From: an uncultured Actinomycetes bacterium
GTDB taxonomy: Bacteria; Actinomycetota; Actinomycetes; Nanopelagicales; Nanopelagicaceae
Direction: 5' to 3'
Length of the DNA: 40,238 nt
Assembly: GCA_903846075.1 (NCBI GenBank)
Contig: CAIMZW010000142.1
Location: forward strand, 1-40,238
A program made the translations under genes and the position numbers. The notes under the pieces were generated by a model. It had not been told where the DNA came from and made no database searches. It was given only the letters and a program-made list of their open reading frames with translations. This document shows positions 1-9,691 of this stretch, in pieces. Numbering within the stretch: the first letter of the stretch is position 1; each line of letters begins with the position of its first letter.

Positions 1-290
1 ACGACGCCACCTAACGCCGCCGCCATAACTTGAAAGCCATAACAGATGCCAAAGATCGGAATATCTAACGCAAAGATTGCTTCCTCTAACTTTGGTGCAC
101 CCGGCGCGTAGACACTAGAGGGTCCACCCGAGAGAACAATCGCCGTCGGGTTCTTTGCCTTGACTTCGGCCGCAGTAATTCCAGAGGGAACAATTTCCGA
201 ATAAACATTTGCTTGTCGAACCCGACGAGCAATGAGTTGGGCATATTGGGCTCCGAAATCAACGACAAGAACCAGTTGATTATCAGGCAC
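1..290 (-). CDS. guaA: GMP synthase, glutamine amidotransferase N-terminus (partial)
   Basis: GMP synthase converts XMP to GMP with glutamine and ATP, the last step of guanine nucleotide synthesis. Only the first 97 codons are present and the gene runs off the left edge. The translation begins [20 protein letters not shown] and contains the class I amidotransferase GICYG motif, with nucleophile Cys at about residue 83. The start is GTG at 288-290; the preceding in-frame codons hold no ATG, and the FGAQY motif sits at its usual distance from the N-terminus. It overlaps the stop of guaB3 (283-285), so guaB-guaB3-guaA read as one operon. The ATP-pyrophosphatase and dimerisation domains lie outside the window. 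Confidence 0.93.
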   Translation of the reverse strand, partial: MPDNQLVLVVDFGAQYAQLIARRVRQANVYSEIVPSGITAAEVKAKNPTAIVLSGGPSSVYAPGAPKLEEAIFALDIPIFGICYGFQVMAAALGGV

Positions 291-1395
291 GATGAATAAC
301 TACCTCTACCTTTTGGAATTCCTTCAGATCGGAATATCCGGAGGTTGCCATACCTCGGCGCAGCGCACCGAATAGATTCATGGAACCATCAGAAGTATGA
401 GATGGGCCAGTCAAAATTTCTTGCAGCGATCCGACCGTCCCGACAAAGACTCTATCTCCGCGTGGTAACTCTGAATGATGCGCTTCAGAACCCCAGTGCC
501 AACCTTTACCAGGAGCTTCGAGGGCTTTAGCCAAAGGTGAACCCATCATCACAGCATCGGCACCGCAGGCAATCGCCTTTGCGATATCACCGCTTCTTCC
601 TACAGAACCATCGGCAATAACATGAACATAGCGACCACCCGATTCGTCAAGATAATCTCGCCTGGCAGAGGCAACTTCCGAAACTGCAGATGCCATCGGA
701 ACCGCGATGCCGGAGACGATGCGAGTTGTGTGAGCCGCGCCGCCACCAAATCCCACAAGTACTCCAGCAGCGCCAGCACGCATAAGGTGCAAGGCACCGG
801 TACCGGTGGCACAACCACCAACAATTACCGGAACATCTAGTTCATAGATAAATTTCTTCAAATTTAACGGAGCATTCTTTGCTGCCACATGTTCGGCGCT
901 TACAGTGGTGCCTCGAATAACAAAAATATCTACGCCTGCTTCAATAACCACCTTATGTAATTCAGCAGTTCGTTGTGGTGAAAGTGCTGCTGCGACGGTT
1001 ACGCCGGAAGCCCGAATTTCAGCAATTCTTGCCTTAACGAGTTCAGGAATAATCGGGGCTGAATAGAGTTGTTGCATTCTTCCGATTGCCTGCTCTTGCG
1101 GCAGAGATGCAATCTCACCTAATTGAATCCGTGGGTTCTCATAACGTGTCCACAAACCTTCAAGGTTGAGAACTCCAAGCCCGCCCAGCTTTCCAATCGC
1201 GATTGCGGTCTCTGGTGAAACGACTGAATCCATCGGGGCTGCTAGAAAAGGTAAGTCGAATTTGTAGGCATCTATCTGCCAACTTATGGAGACCTCTTCC
1301 GGATCACGGGTTCGACGACTTGGCACGATAGCGATGTCATCAAATGAGTATGCAACGCGAGCGCGCTTACCAGGACCGATCTCTATTTCGTTCAT
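283..1395 (-). CDS. guaB3: GuaB3 family IMP dehydrogenase-related protein
   Basis: This 370-residue TIM barrel of the IMPDH/GMP reductase family has no CBS module. The loop that carries the catalytic Cys in IMPDH (GSICTTR in the neighbouring GuaB) reads AAHTTR at residues 220-225, so the nucleophile position is His222. From memory, this Cys-less loop is typical of actinobacterial GuaB3, whose role is unresolved; cyanobacterial GuaB3 has been reported as an active IMPDH. A conserved HVIADG segment, a [10 protein letters not shown] segment and a [12 protein letters not shown] tail are visible. ATG start with an upstream GGAAAG. It lies three bases after guaB and overlaps guaA, consistent with a role in GMP supply. 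Family assignment is firm, activity is not. Confidence 0.9.
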   Translation of the reverse strand: MNEIEIGPGKRARVAYSFDDIAIVPSRRTRDPEEVSISWQIDAYKFDLPFLAAPMDSVVSPETAIAIGKLGGLGVLNLEGLWTRYENPRIQLGEIASLPQEQAIGRMQQLYSAPIIPELVKARIAEIRASGVTVAAALSPQRTAELHKVVIEAGVDIFVIRGTTVSAEHVAAKNAPLNLKKFIYELDVPVIVGGCATGTGALHLMRAGAAGVLVGFGGGAAHTTRIVSGIAVPMASAVSEVASARRDYLDESGGRYVHVIADGSVGRSGDIAKAIACGADAVMMGSPLAKALEAPGKGWHWGSEAHHSELPRGDRVFVGTVGSLQEILTGPSHTSDGSMNLFGALRRGMATSGYSDLKEFQKVEVVIHRA

Positions 1396-1398
1396 TTC

Positions 1399-2541
<1,143 letters not shown>

Positions 2542-3507
2542 TTAGATTCCTACTGCCCGCGAAATCTCTTCCACCGCATCACTGAGCGAAAGAGTCTGAA
2601 CTGCGCACTCTTTGGAAATGCCTACCCAACCAGGTCCACCAACCATAATCCGAGATTTTGGCCTGAGCACTGGCAATTCATGAATAAAAGCGAGATCTGC
2701 GTTGGATTGAAGTTGTGCCCAAAGAAAAATCGCAGGTGGTGCACATCTACGAACAAACTCATTGATCGCAATCTGAGGAGTTCGAGCTCCCATAAATCGT
2801 GAGTCAATCCCACGTTCGGCCAATGCTGCTTCCAGGGCTCTTAACGGAAGAGAGTGAATCTCTTCGCCAACACACGCGAGTAACACTGGTCGGGTATCGA
2901 TGGGAGAGGCAAGTCTGGAAACAGTGTCGCTCAGCACTCGCTTGATAAGTTCAGTGAGCAAATGCTCAATCTCAATTCCTGATCCGGTGCGCTCCCATTC
3001 TTTCCCCACTCGGGTGAGAAGAGGAACGAGGAGATCGTCCCAAGTAGCAACTACTCCAAAATCCTTGATTGAGTTGCGAATGGCGCGCTCTACATACTCT
3101 TCATCGAAACTCTGGGCCGCGGCAAAAAGTTGATTGGAGGTTGCTTGCTGACCACTGGCGAGAGGAAAATTTACTTCGCGGGAGATATCCATCTCGCTAG
3201 GTGAAGTGATCTGAAGAGCAGCCTGCGCTGCGCTGGCTGGCGTTACTCCTGAAATGACTAACTTTCGCATGAGGGTCAGACGCACAATATCGAGGGCGTT
3301 ATACCGACGGTGTTGACCACTTCGATGCTCTGATGGTCCTAGGCCATATCGACGGTCCCAGGTCCGTAGCGTGGAAGGTGCCACCCCAAGCCGGCGAGCC
3401 ACAGATGCGACCGTTAAACCCTGATCCAGCACTGGAACGAGGTCGGCGGTGGCGGTCACGGGGTAATGCTCTCGGACCACGAGCGTTCCCACCACTCGAA
3501 ACCACAT
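2542..3507 (-). CDS. MerR-family regulator with C-terminal B12-binding-like domain (CarH/LitR-type architecture)
   Basis: A predicted DNA-binding regulator of 321 residues from ATG 3505-3507. An N-terminal MerR helix-turn-helix (about residues 31-76, VARRLGVAPSTLRTWDRRYG plus HRRYN) is followed by a helical cap domain and a Rossmann-like cobalamin-binding fold. It shows W-x9-EH (W171, E181-H182), the cap signature of CarH-type B12 photoreceptors, and E-x-H at about 216-218 resembling the ExHxxG cobalamin motif, although the Gly is Pro here (EIHSLPL). It may sense adenosylcobalamin and light, or be a B12-independent relative. The frame stays open to GTG 3528, but a TAAAAT box three bases before that GTG argues against the longer start. 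It is divergent from whiB. Fold confident; ligand and targets unknown. Confidence 0.82.
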   Translation of the reverse strand: MWFRVVGTLVVREHYPVTATADLVPVLDQGLTVASVARRLGVAPSTLRTWDRRYGLGPSEHRSGQHRRYNALDIVRLTLMRKLVISGVTPASAAQAALQITSPSEMDISREVNFPLASGQQATSNQLFAAAQSFDEEYVERAIRNSIKDFGVVATWDDLLVPLLTRVGKEWERTGSGIEIEHLLTELIKRVLSDTVSRLASPIDTRPVLLACVGEEIHSLPLRALEAALAERGIDSRFMGARTPQIAINEFVRRCAPPAIFLWAQLQSNADLAFIHELPVLRPKSRIMVGGPGWVGISKECAVQTLSLSDAVEEISRAVGI

Positions 3508-3531
3508 TAAGTGAGTGCTAACTCTCACTCA

Positions 3532-3537
3532 ATTTTA
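3532..3537 (-). promoter_or_regulatory. Candidate -10 box for the merR-type gene
   Basis: On the minus strand this reads TAAAAT, five of six matches to the -10 consensus, 24 bases before the ATG at 3507. No good -35 is seen at the correct spacing, which would be compatible with an activated or MerR-type promoter. It shares the 87-base divergent spacer with the whiB promoter. Confidence 0.3.
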
Positions 3538-3559
3538 GGCAATTCAGGGGGTAACTCAC

Positions 3560-3588
3560 TTGAACAACTTACGGCGCGATTGTAGAGT
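3560..3588 (+). promoter_or_regulatory. Candidate whiB promoter giving a leaderless mRNA
   Basis: TTGAAC at 3560-3565 (-35) and TAGAGT at 3583-3588 (-10) are separated by 17 bases. The whiB ATG starts seven bases after the -10 box, at the expected transcription start, and there is no Shine-Dalgarno sequence. The same TAGAGT -10 appears in the groES promoter candidate. Confidence 0.5.
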
Positions 3589-3594
3589 CCTGCC

Positions 3595-3897
3595 ATGACC
3601 GAAATTTCCCGCCTCCCCAAGCCCGTCGCTTCCGTCTGGGAGTGGCAACAAAGTGGTGCCTGTCGTGATCTTCCCACCGAGATGTTCTTCCATCCAGATG
3701 GCGAACGCGGTCCTCGCCGACGCAATCGAGAAAATGCCGCCAAGGCGGTCTGTGCTACCTGCCCGGTTATTCAAGCCTGTCGAAGCCACGCCCTTTCCGT
3801 TCAAGAGCCATATGGAATCTGGGGCGGTCTTTCCGAGGATGACAGACTCGCCATCATCGGAATGTCTGAAAGCCGAACTTTTGGAGCAGCTTCCTAA
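3595..3897 (+). CDS. WhiB-family iron-sulfur transcriptional regulator (WhiB3-like)
   Basis: WhiB proteins bind a 4Fe-4S cluster through four cysteines and act with the primary sigma factor as redox or nitric-oxide responsive regulators; they are confined to actinobacteria and their phages. The 100-residue product has Cys in GACRD (about residue 23) and then C-x2-C-x5-C (CATCPVIQAC, about 53-62), followed by the GIWGGLSEDDR turn. W-x-WQ near the N-terminus, MFFHPDGERG and CRSHAL match WhiB3-type members best as I remember them. It is the only plus-strand gene in the window, divergent from the merR-type regulator and convergent with the zinc-ribbon gene. It is probably translated from a leaderless mRNA. 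Confidence 0.93.
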   Translation: MTEISRLPKPVASVWEWQQSGACRDLPTEMFFHPDGERGPRRRNRENAAKAVCATCPVIQACRSHALSVQEPYGIWGGLSEDDRLAIIGMSESRTFGAAS

Positions 3898-3901
3898 TCG
3901 C

Positions 3902-3933
3902 TAGAAAATGCCATTGCTTTTTAGAAAATGCCA
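3902..3933. repeat. Direct repeat TAGAAAATGCCA, two copies, 20-base period
   Basis: TAGAAAATGCCA occurs at 3902-3913 and 3922-3933, with partial similarity continuing in the bases after each copy. It spans the gap between the convergent whiB and zinc-ribbon genes; the second copy holds the stop and last codons of the zinc-ribbon gene. It looks like an old short tandem duplication. Confidence 0.7.
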
Positions 3934-4196
3934 AAGCGCTTCTTCCCCGAGCGCTTGGCAGTTTTAGCAGCCTGCTTCGCCCGCTTTCGACTTTCTTCTA
4001 GAACTTCTTGCATGCTCTCATCAGAGAAAGTTCGGTCTTTATTAAGATCCTTGGCCCACTCTTCCAACGGTGGTTCGGGATACTCCATATGAGTAAAACT
4101 TGAATCTAATTTATATTTTTTGCCACATTTATTGCAGGTCAATTGATCTGACCGTAGGGCATTGCCGCATTCGCAGGTCCAACCACCAGTACTCAA
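3921..4196 (-). CDS. Small zinc-ribbon protein of unknown function
   Basis: I do not recognise this 91-residue protein. Its N-terminal third carries two CxC/CxxC-type knuckles (TCECGNAL and CNKCGKKY) that should bind one zinc ion as a zinc ribbon. A short acidic/proline stretch (EYPEPPLEEWAKD) follows, and the C-terminus is strongly basic (RKRAKQAAKTAKRSGKKR), which suggests nucleic-acid or ribosome contact. It starts with TTG at 4194-4196; there is no in-frame ATG before the zinc knuckles. It begins seven bases after the glucokinase stop, so the two are likely co-transcribed. Coding is supported by the motif and the tight fit; function is unknown. Confidence 0.75.
   Translation of the reverse strand: MSTGGWTCECGNALRSDQLTCNKCGKKYKLDSSFTHMEYPEPPLEEWAKDLNKDRTFSDESMQEVLEESRKRAKQAAKTAKRSGKKRFGIF
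3931..3965 (+). terminator. Candidate intrinsic terminator for whiB, inside the convergent gene's 3' end
   Basis: On the plus strand CCAAAGCGCT (3931-3940) pairs with AGCGCTTGG (3950-3958) with one bulged A, followed after CAG by TTTT (3962-3965). It lies 34 bases beyond the whiB stop and within the last codons of the zinc-ribbon gene. The short T run keeps confidence low. Confidence 0.4.
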
Positions 4197-4203
4197 TCTT
4201 GCT

Positions 4204-4962
4204 TCACCGATAAAGGCTCCACGATCTCACTCCCCCAACGATTCCTGCGGTATTAGGAACAATAACCACATCCTCGCCAAGTAATTCCAAGACTTCGCTC
4301 TTAATTCGCCGAGAATTTCCGCCTCCTATGTAGAGCCGGTCCCAATGAAAGACTGGTCGTAAATCAGCAACCATGGTTTTGATTCTCCGCGACCAGAAAG
4401 CATCACCGAGTCGCCTTCGTTCGTGTTCGCCAATCCAAGTGTCATAACTTGTTGATCGTCGTACCGGTGCATGAGAGAGCTCGATATGAGGGGCTAATTT
4501 TCCGCCATCAAACATGGAGAATCCAAGTCCAGTTCCCAAGGTAAGGACGATCTCTAATCCGGAGCCAGCTACAACACCAGCACCATGAACTTCTGCATCA
4601 TTGAGAACCAAAGTAGGTACCTTAAATGCCATTTCGACGGCGCGAGCCAAATCAAAGCCACGCCACAGGTCAACTAAATCTGGCAAGGGCCTGGTTCGAG
4701 GACCTTTGATGTTTATGTAGTGTGGTGTGTAGACAACAACACCATGTCGAATCATTCCTGGCATCCCAACAGTTACTCGTTGAAAGGCGGGGAGTTGATC
4801 GGCTATCTCATGAAAAAGTTCAATCAATCGAACCGGAGTTAGTGGATACGGAGTGGGAACCTGCAACGGCTGTGCATGCATAGTTCCAGCGCTATCTAAT
4901 ACCGAGGCTTTAATACTCAAGCCACCACAATCAATACATAAGGTCATCAACTCATCGGCCAC
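4204..4962 (-). CDS. ppgK: Polyphosphate glucokinase (ROK family)
   Basis: This ROK-fold kinase is expected to phosphorylate glucose using polyphosphate and/or ATP. Visible motifs are the phosphate loop IDCGGLSIKASVLD near the N-terminus, the catalytic-base segment VLNDAEVHGAG, LGTGLGFSMF, and ELSH in place of the usual ELGH. The PpgK-type continuation (YDTWIGEHERRRLG, then LYIGGGNSRRI) and the absence of the classical ROK zinc cluster favour PpgK over ATP-only glucokinase. The start is uncertain: TTG 4968, GTG 4962 or ATG 4947. I chose GTG 4962 because a TTTAAT box sits five bases upstream, again suggesting a leaderless mRNA. Length about 252 residues. It lies downstream of the groEL terminator. 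Confidence 0.86.
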   Translation of the reverse strand: MADELMTLCIDCGGLSIKASVLDSAGTMHAQPLQVPTPYPLTPVRLIELFHEIADQLPAFQRVTVGMPGMIRHGVVVYTPHYINIKGPRTRPLPDLVDLWRGFDLARAVEMAFKVPTLVLNDAEVHGAGVVAGSGLEIVLTLGTGLGFSMFDGGKLAPHIELSHAPVRRSTSYDTWIGEHERRRLGDAFWSRRIKTMVADLRPVFHWDRLYIGGGNSRRIKSEVLELLGEDVVIVPNTAGIVGGVRSWSLYR

Positions 4963-4967
4963 GCTCA

Positions 4968-4973
4968 ATTAAA
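4968..4973 (-). promoter_or_regulatory. Candidate -10 box for ppgK
   Basis: TTTAAT on the minus strand, five of six matches to the -10 consensus, lies five bases before a GTG in the ppgK frame. It is between the groEL terminator and ppgK, where a new promoter is needed. No clear -35. Confidence 0.3.
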
Positions 4974-5002
4974 CCACTTGAAAGAGCCTCGCAGATACAA
5001 CG

Positions 5003-5030
5003 AAAAAGGGCACCCGAAGGTGCCCTTTTT
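5003..5030 (-). terminator. Strong intrinsic terminator after groEL
   Basis: A perfect 12-base inverted repeat (AAAAAGGGCACC / GGTGCCCTTTTT) with a four-base loop ends in five Ts on either strand. It lies 14 bases after the groEL stop and ends the groES-groEL operon. The symmetric A and T tracts would also let it stop plus-strand transcription. Confidence 0.93.
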
Positions 5031-5044
5031 ATGATGAGAAGGTA

Positions 5045-6984
<1,940 letters not shown>

Positions 6985-7041
6985 GTGTGCGCTCCTTCTT
7001 TTCTCGTTGTTTTGGGATACCTCGTCTCGCCTACCCTGCAA

Positions 7042-7068
7042 TTAGCAGACTAGGGGTGAGAGTGCTAA
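7042..7068 (-). promoter_or_regulatory. CIRCE operator (HrcA-binding site) of groES-groEL
   Basis: TTAGCAGAC (7042-7050), a nine-base spacer, and GAGTGCTAA (7060-7068) match the CIRCE consensus TTAGCACTC-N9-GAGTGCTAA at 16 of 18 arm positions with exact 9-9-9 spacing. It overlaps the predicted transcription start of groES. This predicts heat-shock derepression through an HrcA repressor encoded elsewhere. Confidence 0.93.
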
Positions 7069-7073
7069 CGCCA

Positions 7074-7103
7074 ACTCTAAAGGGGCTCTACGCCCTCGGT
7101 CAA
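7074..7103 (-). promoter_or_regulatory. Candidate groES promoter
   Basis: Minus-strand TTGACC (7098-7103) and TAGAGT (7074-7079) are separated by 18 bases, placing the start at the upstream edge of the CIRCE element. An alternative pair (TTGGCG and TAGTCT) inside CIRCE is possible but gives poorer geometry. Confidence 0.5.
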
Positions 7104-7111
7104 TTTAGAAA

Positions 7112-8149
7112 TTAGTCCCAGATAACCCGTTCGATGCCCGAACTCGAGTCGGCCGCCAAGCCCGTGGTGGAGGCAGGTAAACCTCGCGTTAGCGCCAATG
7201 ATCCAAGCGCCGCCACCATTGCGCCATTGTCGGTGCAGAGAATGGGCGAAGGGGTTCGGAATCGAATTCCGGCTTTCTCAGCACGTGCTTGTGCCTGTCC
7301 ACGAAGTCTGGAGTTCGCGGCCACGCCACCGGCAATCACCAAAGAATCTATTCCGGTCTCAAGGCAGGCGGCGATGGCTTTTCGAAGCAAAACATCGACT
7401 ATCGCCTCCTGAAAAGATGCCGCGACGTCGGCTTTTATTGCGGTTGGAGTTTGTTGTAGATAACGCGAAACCGCAGTCTTGAGCCCAGAGAATGAGAAGT
7501 CGAACTGATGTTCAACTTGGTCTTTGGCTGCAGTCAACCCCCGCGGAAATTCGATTGCAGCAGGGTCGCCAAGAATGGCGAGTCGATCGATAGCCGGCCC
7601 GCCCGGAAAGTCGAGTTCGAGCAATCGGGCAATCTTGTCAAAAGCCTCTCCTGCCGCATCATCCAAGGTAGAACCCAAAGTTCGAACATCACTCGTTAGA
7701 TCGGCAACCTTCAAGAGTGAGCTATGACCACCGCTCACTAAAAGAGCTATCACCGGTTCCAGTTCATGATCAGAATCAAGAGCATCAACGGCGATATGTG
7801 CCGAGAGATGATTGACGCCATAAAGCGGCTTATCTAGTGCGACTGCCAAACCAGATGCGGCGCTCACCCCAACAACCAAAGCTCCAATTAGCCCTGGCCC
7901 CGCAGTGACGGCAAATGCATCTATATCTTTGATATCAACTTTTGCCCGTGCTAACGCTTCGGCAATGACGTTGGGCATCGCTTCCAGATGTGCCCGGCTT
8001 GCGATTTCCGGAACCACGCCACCGAATCTGGCATGTTCTTCAACGCTCGATGCAATGACGTTGGCAAGGAGTGTTCGACCTCGAACGACACCCACAGCCG
8101 TTTCATCGCACGATGTCTCGATTCCCAAAATCAGCGGTTGGCTAGTCAC
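7112..8149 (-). CDS. tsaD: tRNA N6-adenosine threonylcarbamoyltransferase
   Basis: TsaD transfers the threonylcarbamoyl group to A37 of ANN-decoding tRNAs (t6A), working with TsaB and TsaE. The 345-residue sequence shows the ASKHA fold: [11 protein letters not shown] at the N-terminus, the metal-binding NHLSAH motif (His114 and His118), LVSGGHSSL and the C-terminal CTDNGAMVA motif. It starts with GTG 8147-8149, overlapping the stop of the tsaB-rimI fusion by four bases, which implies translational coupling. It is the last gene before the groES promoter. A small GGGC/GCCC stem at about 7083-7095 could help end the transcript but has no good T run. Confidence 0.97.
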   Translation of the reverse strand: MTSQPLILGIETSCDETAVGVVRGRTLLANVIASSVEEHARFGGVVPEIASRAHLEAMPNVIAEALARAKVDIKDIDAFAVTAGPGLIGALVVGVSAASGLAVALDKPLYGVNHLSAHIAVDALDSDHELEPVIALLVSGGHSSLLKVADLTSDVRTLGSTLDDAAGEAFDKIARLLELDFPGGPAIDRLAILGDPAAIEFPRGLTAAKDQVEHQFDFSFSGLKTAVSRYLQQTPTAIKADVAASFQEAIVDVLLRKAIAACLETGIDSLVIAGGVAANSRLRGQAQARAEKAGIRFRTPSPILCTDNGAMVAALGSLALTRGLPASTTGLAADSSSGIERVIWD

Positions 8150-9168
8150 TGTAATTCCTTGCGCATAACAACGGCGTCAATTCCTGGCCCGTAATAATTG
8201 GCGCGCTGCGAAATCGCAACAAAGCCAAAAGATTCATAAAGCGGCAGGGCTTCGATATTTCCAACTCGCATATCAAGCATCATCGCAACTGACTTTTGAG
8301 TCCTAGCCCAGTCAATGAGTCGTCTTAATAATTCTCGAGCAATTCCGTTTCGACGATGTTCTGGATCCACGGTCAACGTCAGAACATCGGTTATTCCATC
8401 TACGTAGAGCCCGCCAACATAACCGACTACTTTGCCTTCAATTTCGGCGACAAAATACCAACGATGAGCAGCAGCTAACTCTTCTTTCAATTGACCAAGT
8501 GACCAGGGATCAATTTTGTAGGTACGTTTTTCGATGTCGTAAACCGAAATCAAATCCATCGGATTCATCGGACGAAATTTCACGTTGGCTGGTGCCACAA
8601 AGGCATCTGGTCTTCTTATATACATTGGATCGCGAAGAACTTGTCCTTCTTTCACGAGTCGACTCATCACCGTGGCATCGGGATAGGAATATTCGAGTTC
8701 AGACGTTAATAAATATTTAATGGCACCTTCACCATACTTAGGGACTTTAAGATTATTGATGGTCAATGGGGAGCCAACTAATGGTCCTGCCTCGCGATGA
8801 CCGTTTGTATATCTGGCCCAGAAAACTTCCTTTCTTCGAGCATCAGTTGCAATGATGAAGTCTTTAGTTCCGATCACGTAGCCAATAGCGTCGAGAGAAC
8901 ACACACCATGCCAGGGGATTTGCCGAGCTAACGCAAAGGCCTGACCAAACGAGATTGCAACACGAAGTCCAGTAAAGGGACCAGGTCCCATACCGATAAT
9001 TACCTGATCAATATGAAGTCCAGAGATTGCCTGCTCGACCAACCGAGGAAGAACTTCACCATGGGCAAGACCATCATCGTGGGTGAGCGAACAAAGAACG
9101 GAACCGTCATCATCGACAGCGACCGAGGTTCGCGAAGTTGAAGTGTCCAGGGATAACGAGATTGTCAT
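8146..9168 (-). CDS. tsaB-rimI: TsaB-RimI fusion: t6A partner protein plus ribosomal-protein N-acetyltransferase
   Basis: One 340-residue frame joins two proteins that are usually separate neighbours. Residues 1 to about 195 are TsaB ([25 protein letters not shown] at 59-70, and the YIRRPDA end at 183-189), the partner of TsaD in t6A synthesis. Residues about 196-340 are a GNAT acetyltransferase of RimI type: [14 protein letters not shown] (acetyl-CoA loop around 272-277), [16 protein letters not shown] and the RANYY end. No stop or frameshift separates them. The start is ATG 9166-9168, overlapping tsaE in ATGA with AAGGA upstream; a TTG 18 bases earlier is less likely. The TsaB half is slightly shorter than stand-alone homologues. 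Confidence 0.94.
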   Translation of the reverse strand: MTISLSLDTSTSRTSVAVDDDGSVLCSLTHDDGLAHGEVLPRLVEQAISGLHIDQVIIGMGPGPFTGLRVAISFGQAFALARQIPWHGVCSLDAIGYVIGTKDFIIATDARRKEVFWARYTNGHREAGPLVGSPLTINNLKVPKYGEGAIKYLLTSELEYSYPDATVMSRLVKEGQVLRDPMYIRRPDAFVAPANVKFRPMNPMDLISVYDIEKRTYKIDPWSLGQLKEELAAAHRWYFVAEIEGKVVGYVGGLYVDGITDVLTLTVDPEHRRNGIARELLRRLIDWARTQKSVAMMLDMRVGNIEALPLYESFGFVAISQRANYYGPGIDAVVMRKELQ

Positions 9169-9608
9169 ACCGAAAATCCTTGCCAACGCAATCCGTGCGG
9201 GCGAATCGAAACCGATCGAGTTTGAAAATCTTCCAGGATCGAAATATCGATCTCTAGATACTCCGAGTCAATGCGTTGAATCAGCCCCTCACCCCACTCG
9301 ATGATCACAATGCTGCTCACTAAAAAAGAGTCAAGATCCAAATCATCAAAGAGTGCGGCATTATCGCCTTGCAACCGATACGCATCCACATGAACAAGTG
9401 GAATTTTCCCAGCATGAATCCGAGAAATCACAAATGTTGGCGAGGTTATTCCAGTTATTCCAAGTCCCTTACCAATTCCCTGGGTTAGCGCCGTTTTGCC
9501 TGCACCCAACGGGCCAGAGAGCAAGACCAAATCACCAATGCGAAGCTGGGTTGAGATGCGCACTCCTAGCGCATTCATTGATTCAGCGGTTTCGACGGTC
9601 AGCAACAC
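9165..9608 (-). CDS. tsaE: tRNA t6A biosynthesis ATPase TsaE
   Basis: TsaE is the small P-loop ATPase required to reset the TsaBD complex during t6A formation. The 147-residue product has Walker A GPLGAGKT (32-39), the SPTFVISRIH segment and HVDAYRL typical of the family. GTG start at 9606-9608. It overlaps tsaB-rimI by four bases (ATGA) and heads the tsaE, tsaB-rimI, tsaD operon. Just upstream is the terminator of the hydrolase gene, so a promoter must lie in the short spacer at 9609-9640; I cannot pick one out. Confidence 0.95.
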   Translation of the reverse strand: MLLTVETAESMNALGVRISTQLRIGDLVLLSGPLGAGKTALTQGIGKGLGITGITSPTFVISRIHAGKIPLVHVDAYRLQGDNAALFDDLDLDSFLVSSIVIIEWGEGLIQRIDSEYLEIDISILEDFQTRSVSIRPHGLRWQGFSV

Positions 9609-9640
9609 AGGTGCAGGTTACTTCCTTTATTGAGGGCATG

Positions 9641-9672
9641 AAAAAGCGGGTCCGATATTTTCGGACCCGCCT
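9641..9672 (-). terminator. Intrinsic terminator after the secreted hydrolase
   Basis: A perfect ten-base inverted repeat (GCGGGTCCGA at 9646-9655 and TCGGACCCGC at 9661-9670) with a five-base loop is followed on the minus strand by five Ts (9641-9645). It lies 20 bases after the hydrolase stop and separates that unit from tsaE. Confidence 0.92.
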
Positions 9673-9691
9673 CTTCAGCCAGCTATCGAGA

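Noticed and set aside
3513-3521. GAGTGCTAA, identical to one CIRCE arm, near the merR-type gene start
   Set aside because: The second arm is absent at nine-base spacing on either side, so this is only a chance half-site.
6985-7041. 19-codon extension of groES
   Set aside because: The internal ATG has a strong AAGGAG and matches the universal GroES N-terminus; the extension would read through the CIRCE-proximal leader.
7083-7095. GGGC/GCCC stem between tsaD and groES as a tsaD terminator
   Set aside because: Four-base stem with only CTTT after it, and it lies within the groES promoter spacer; too weak to call.
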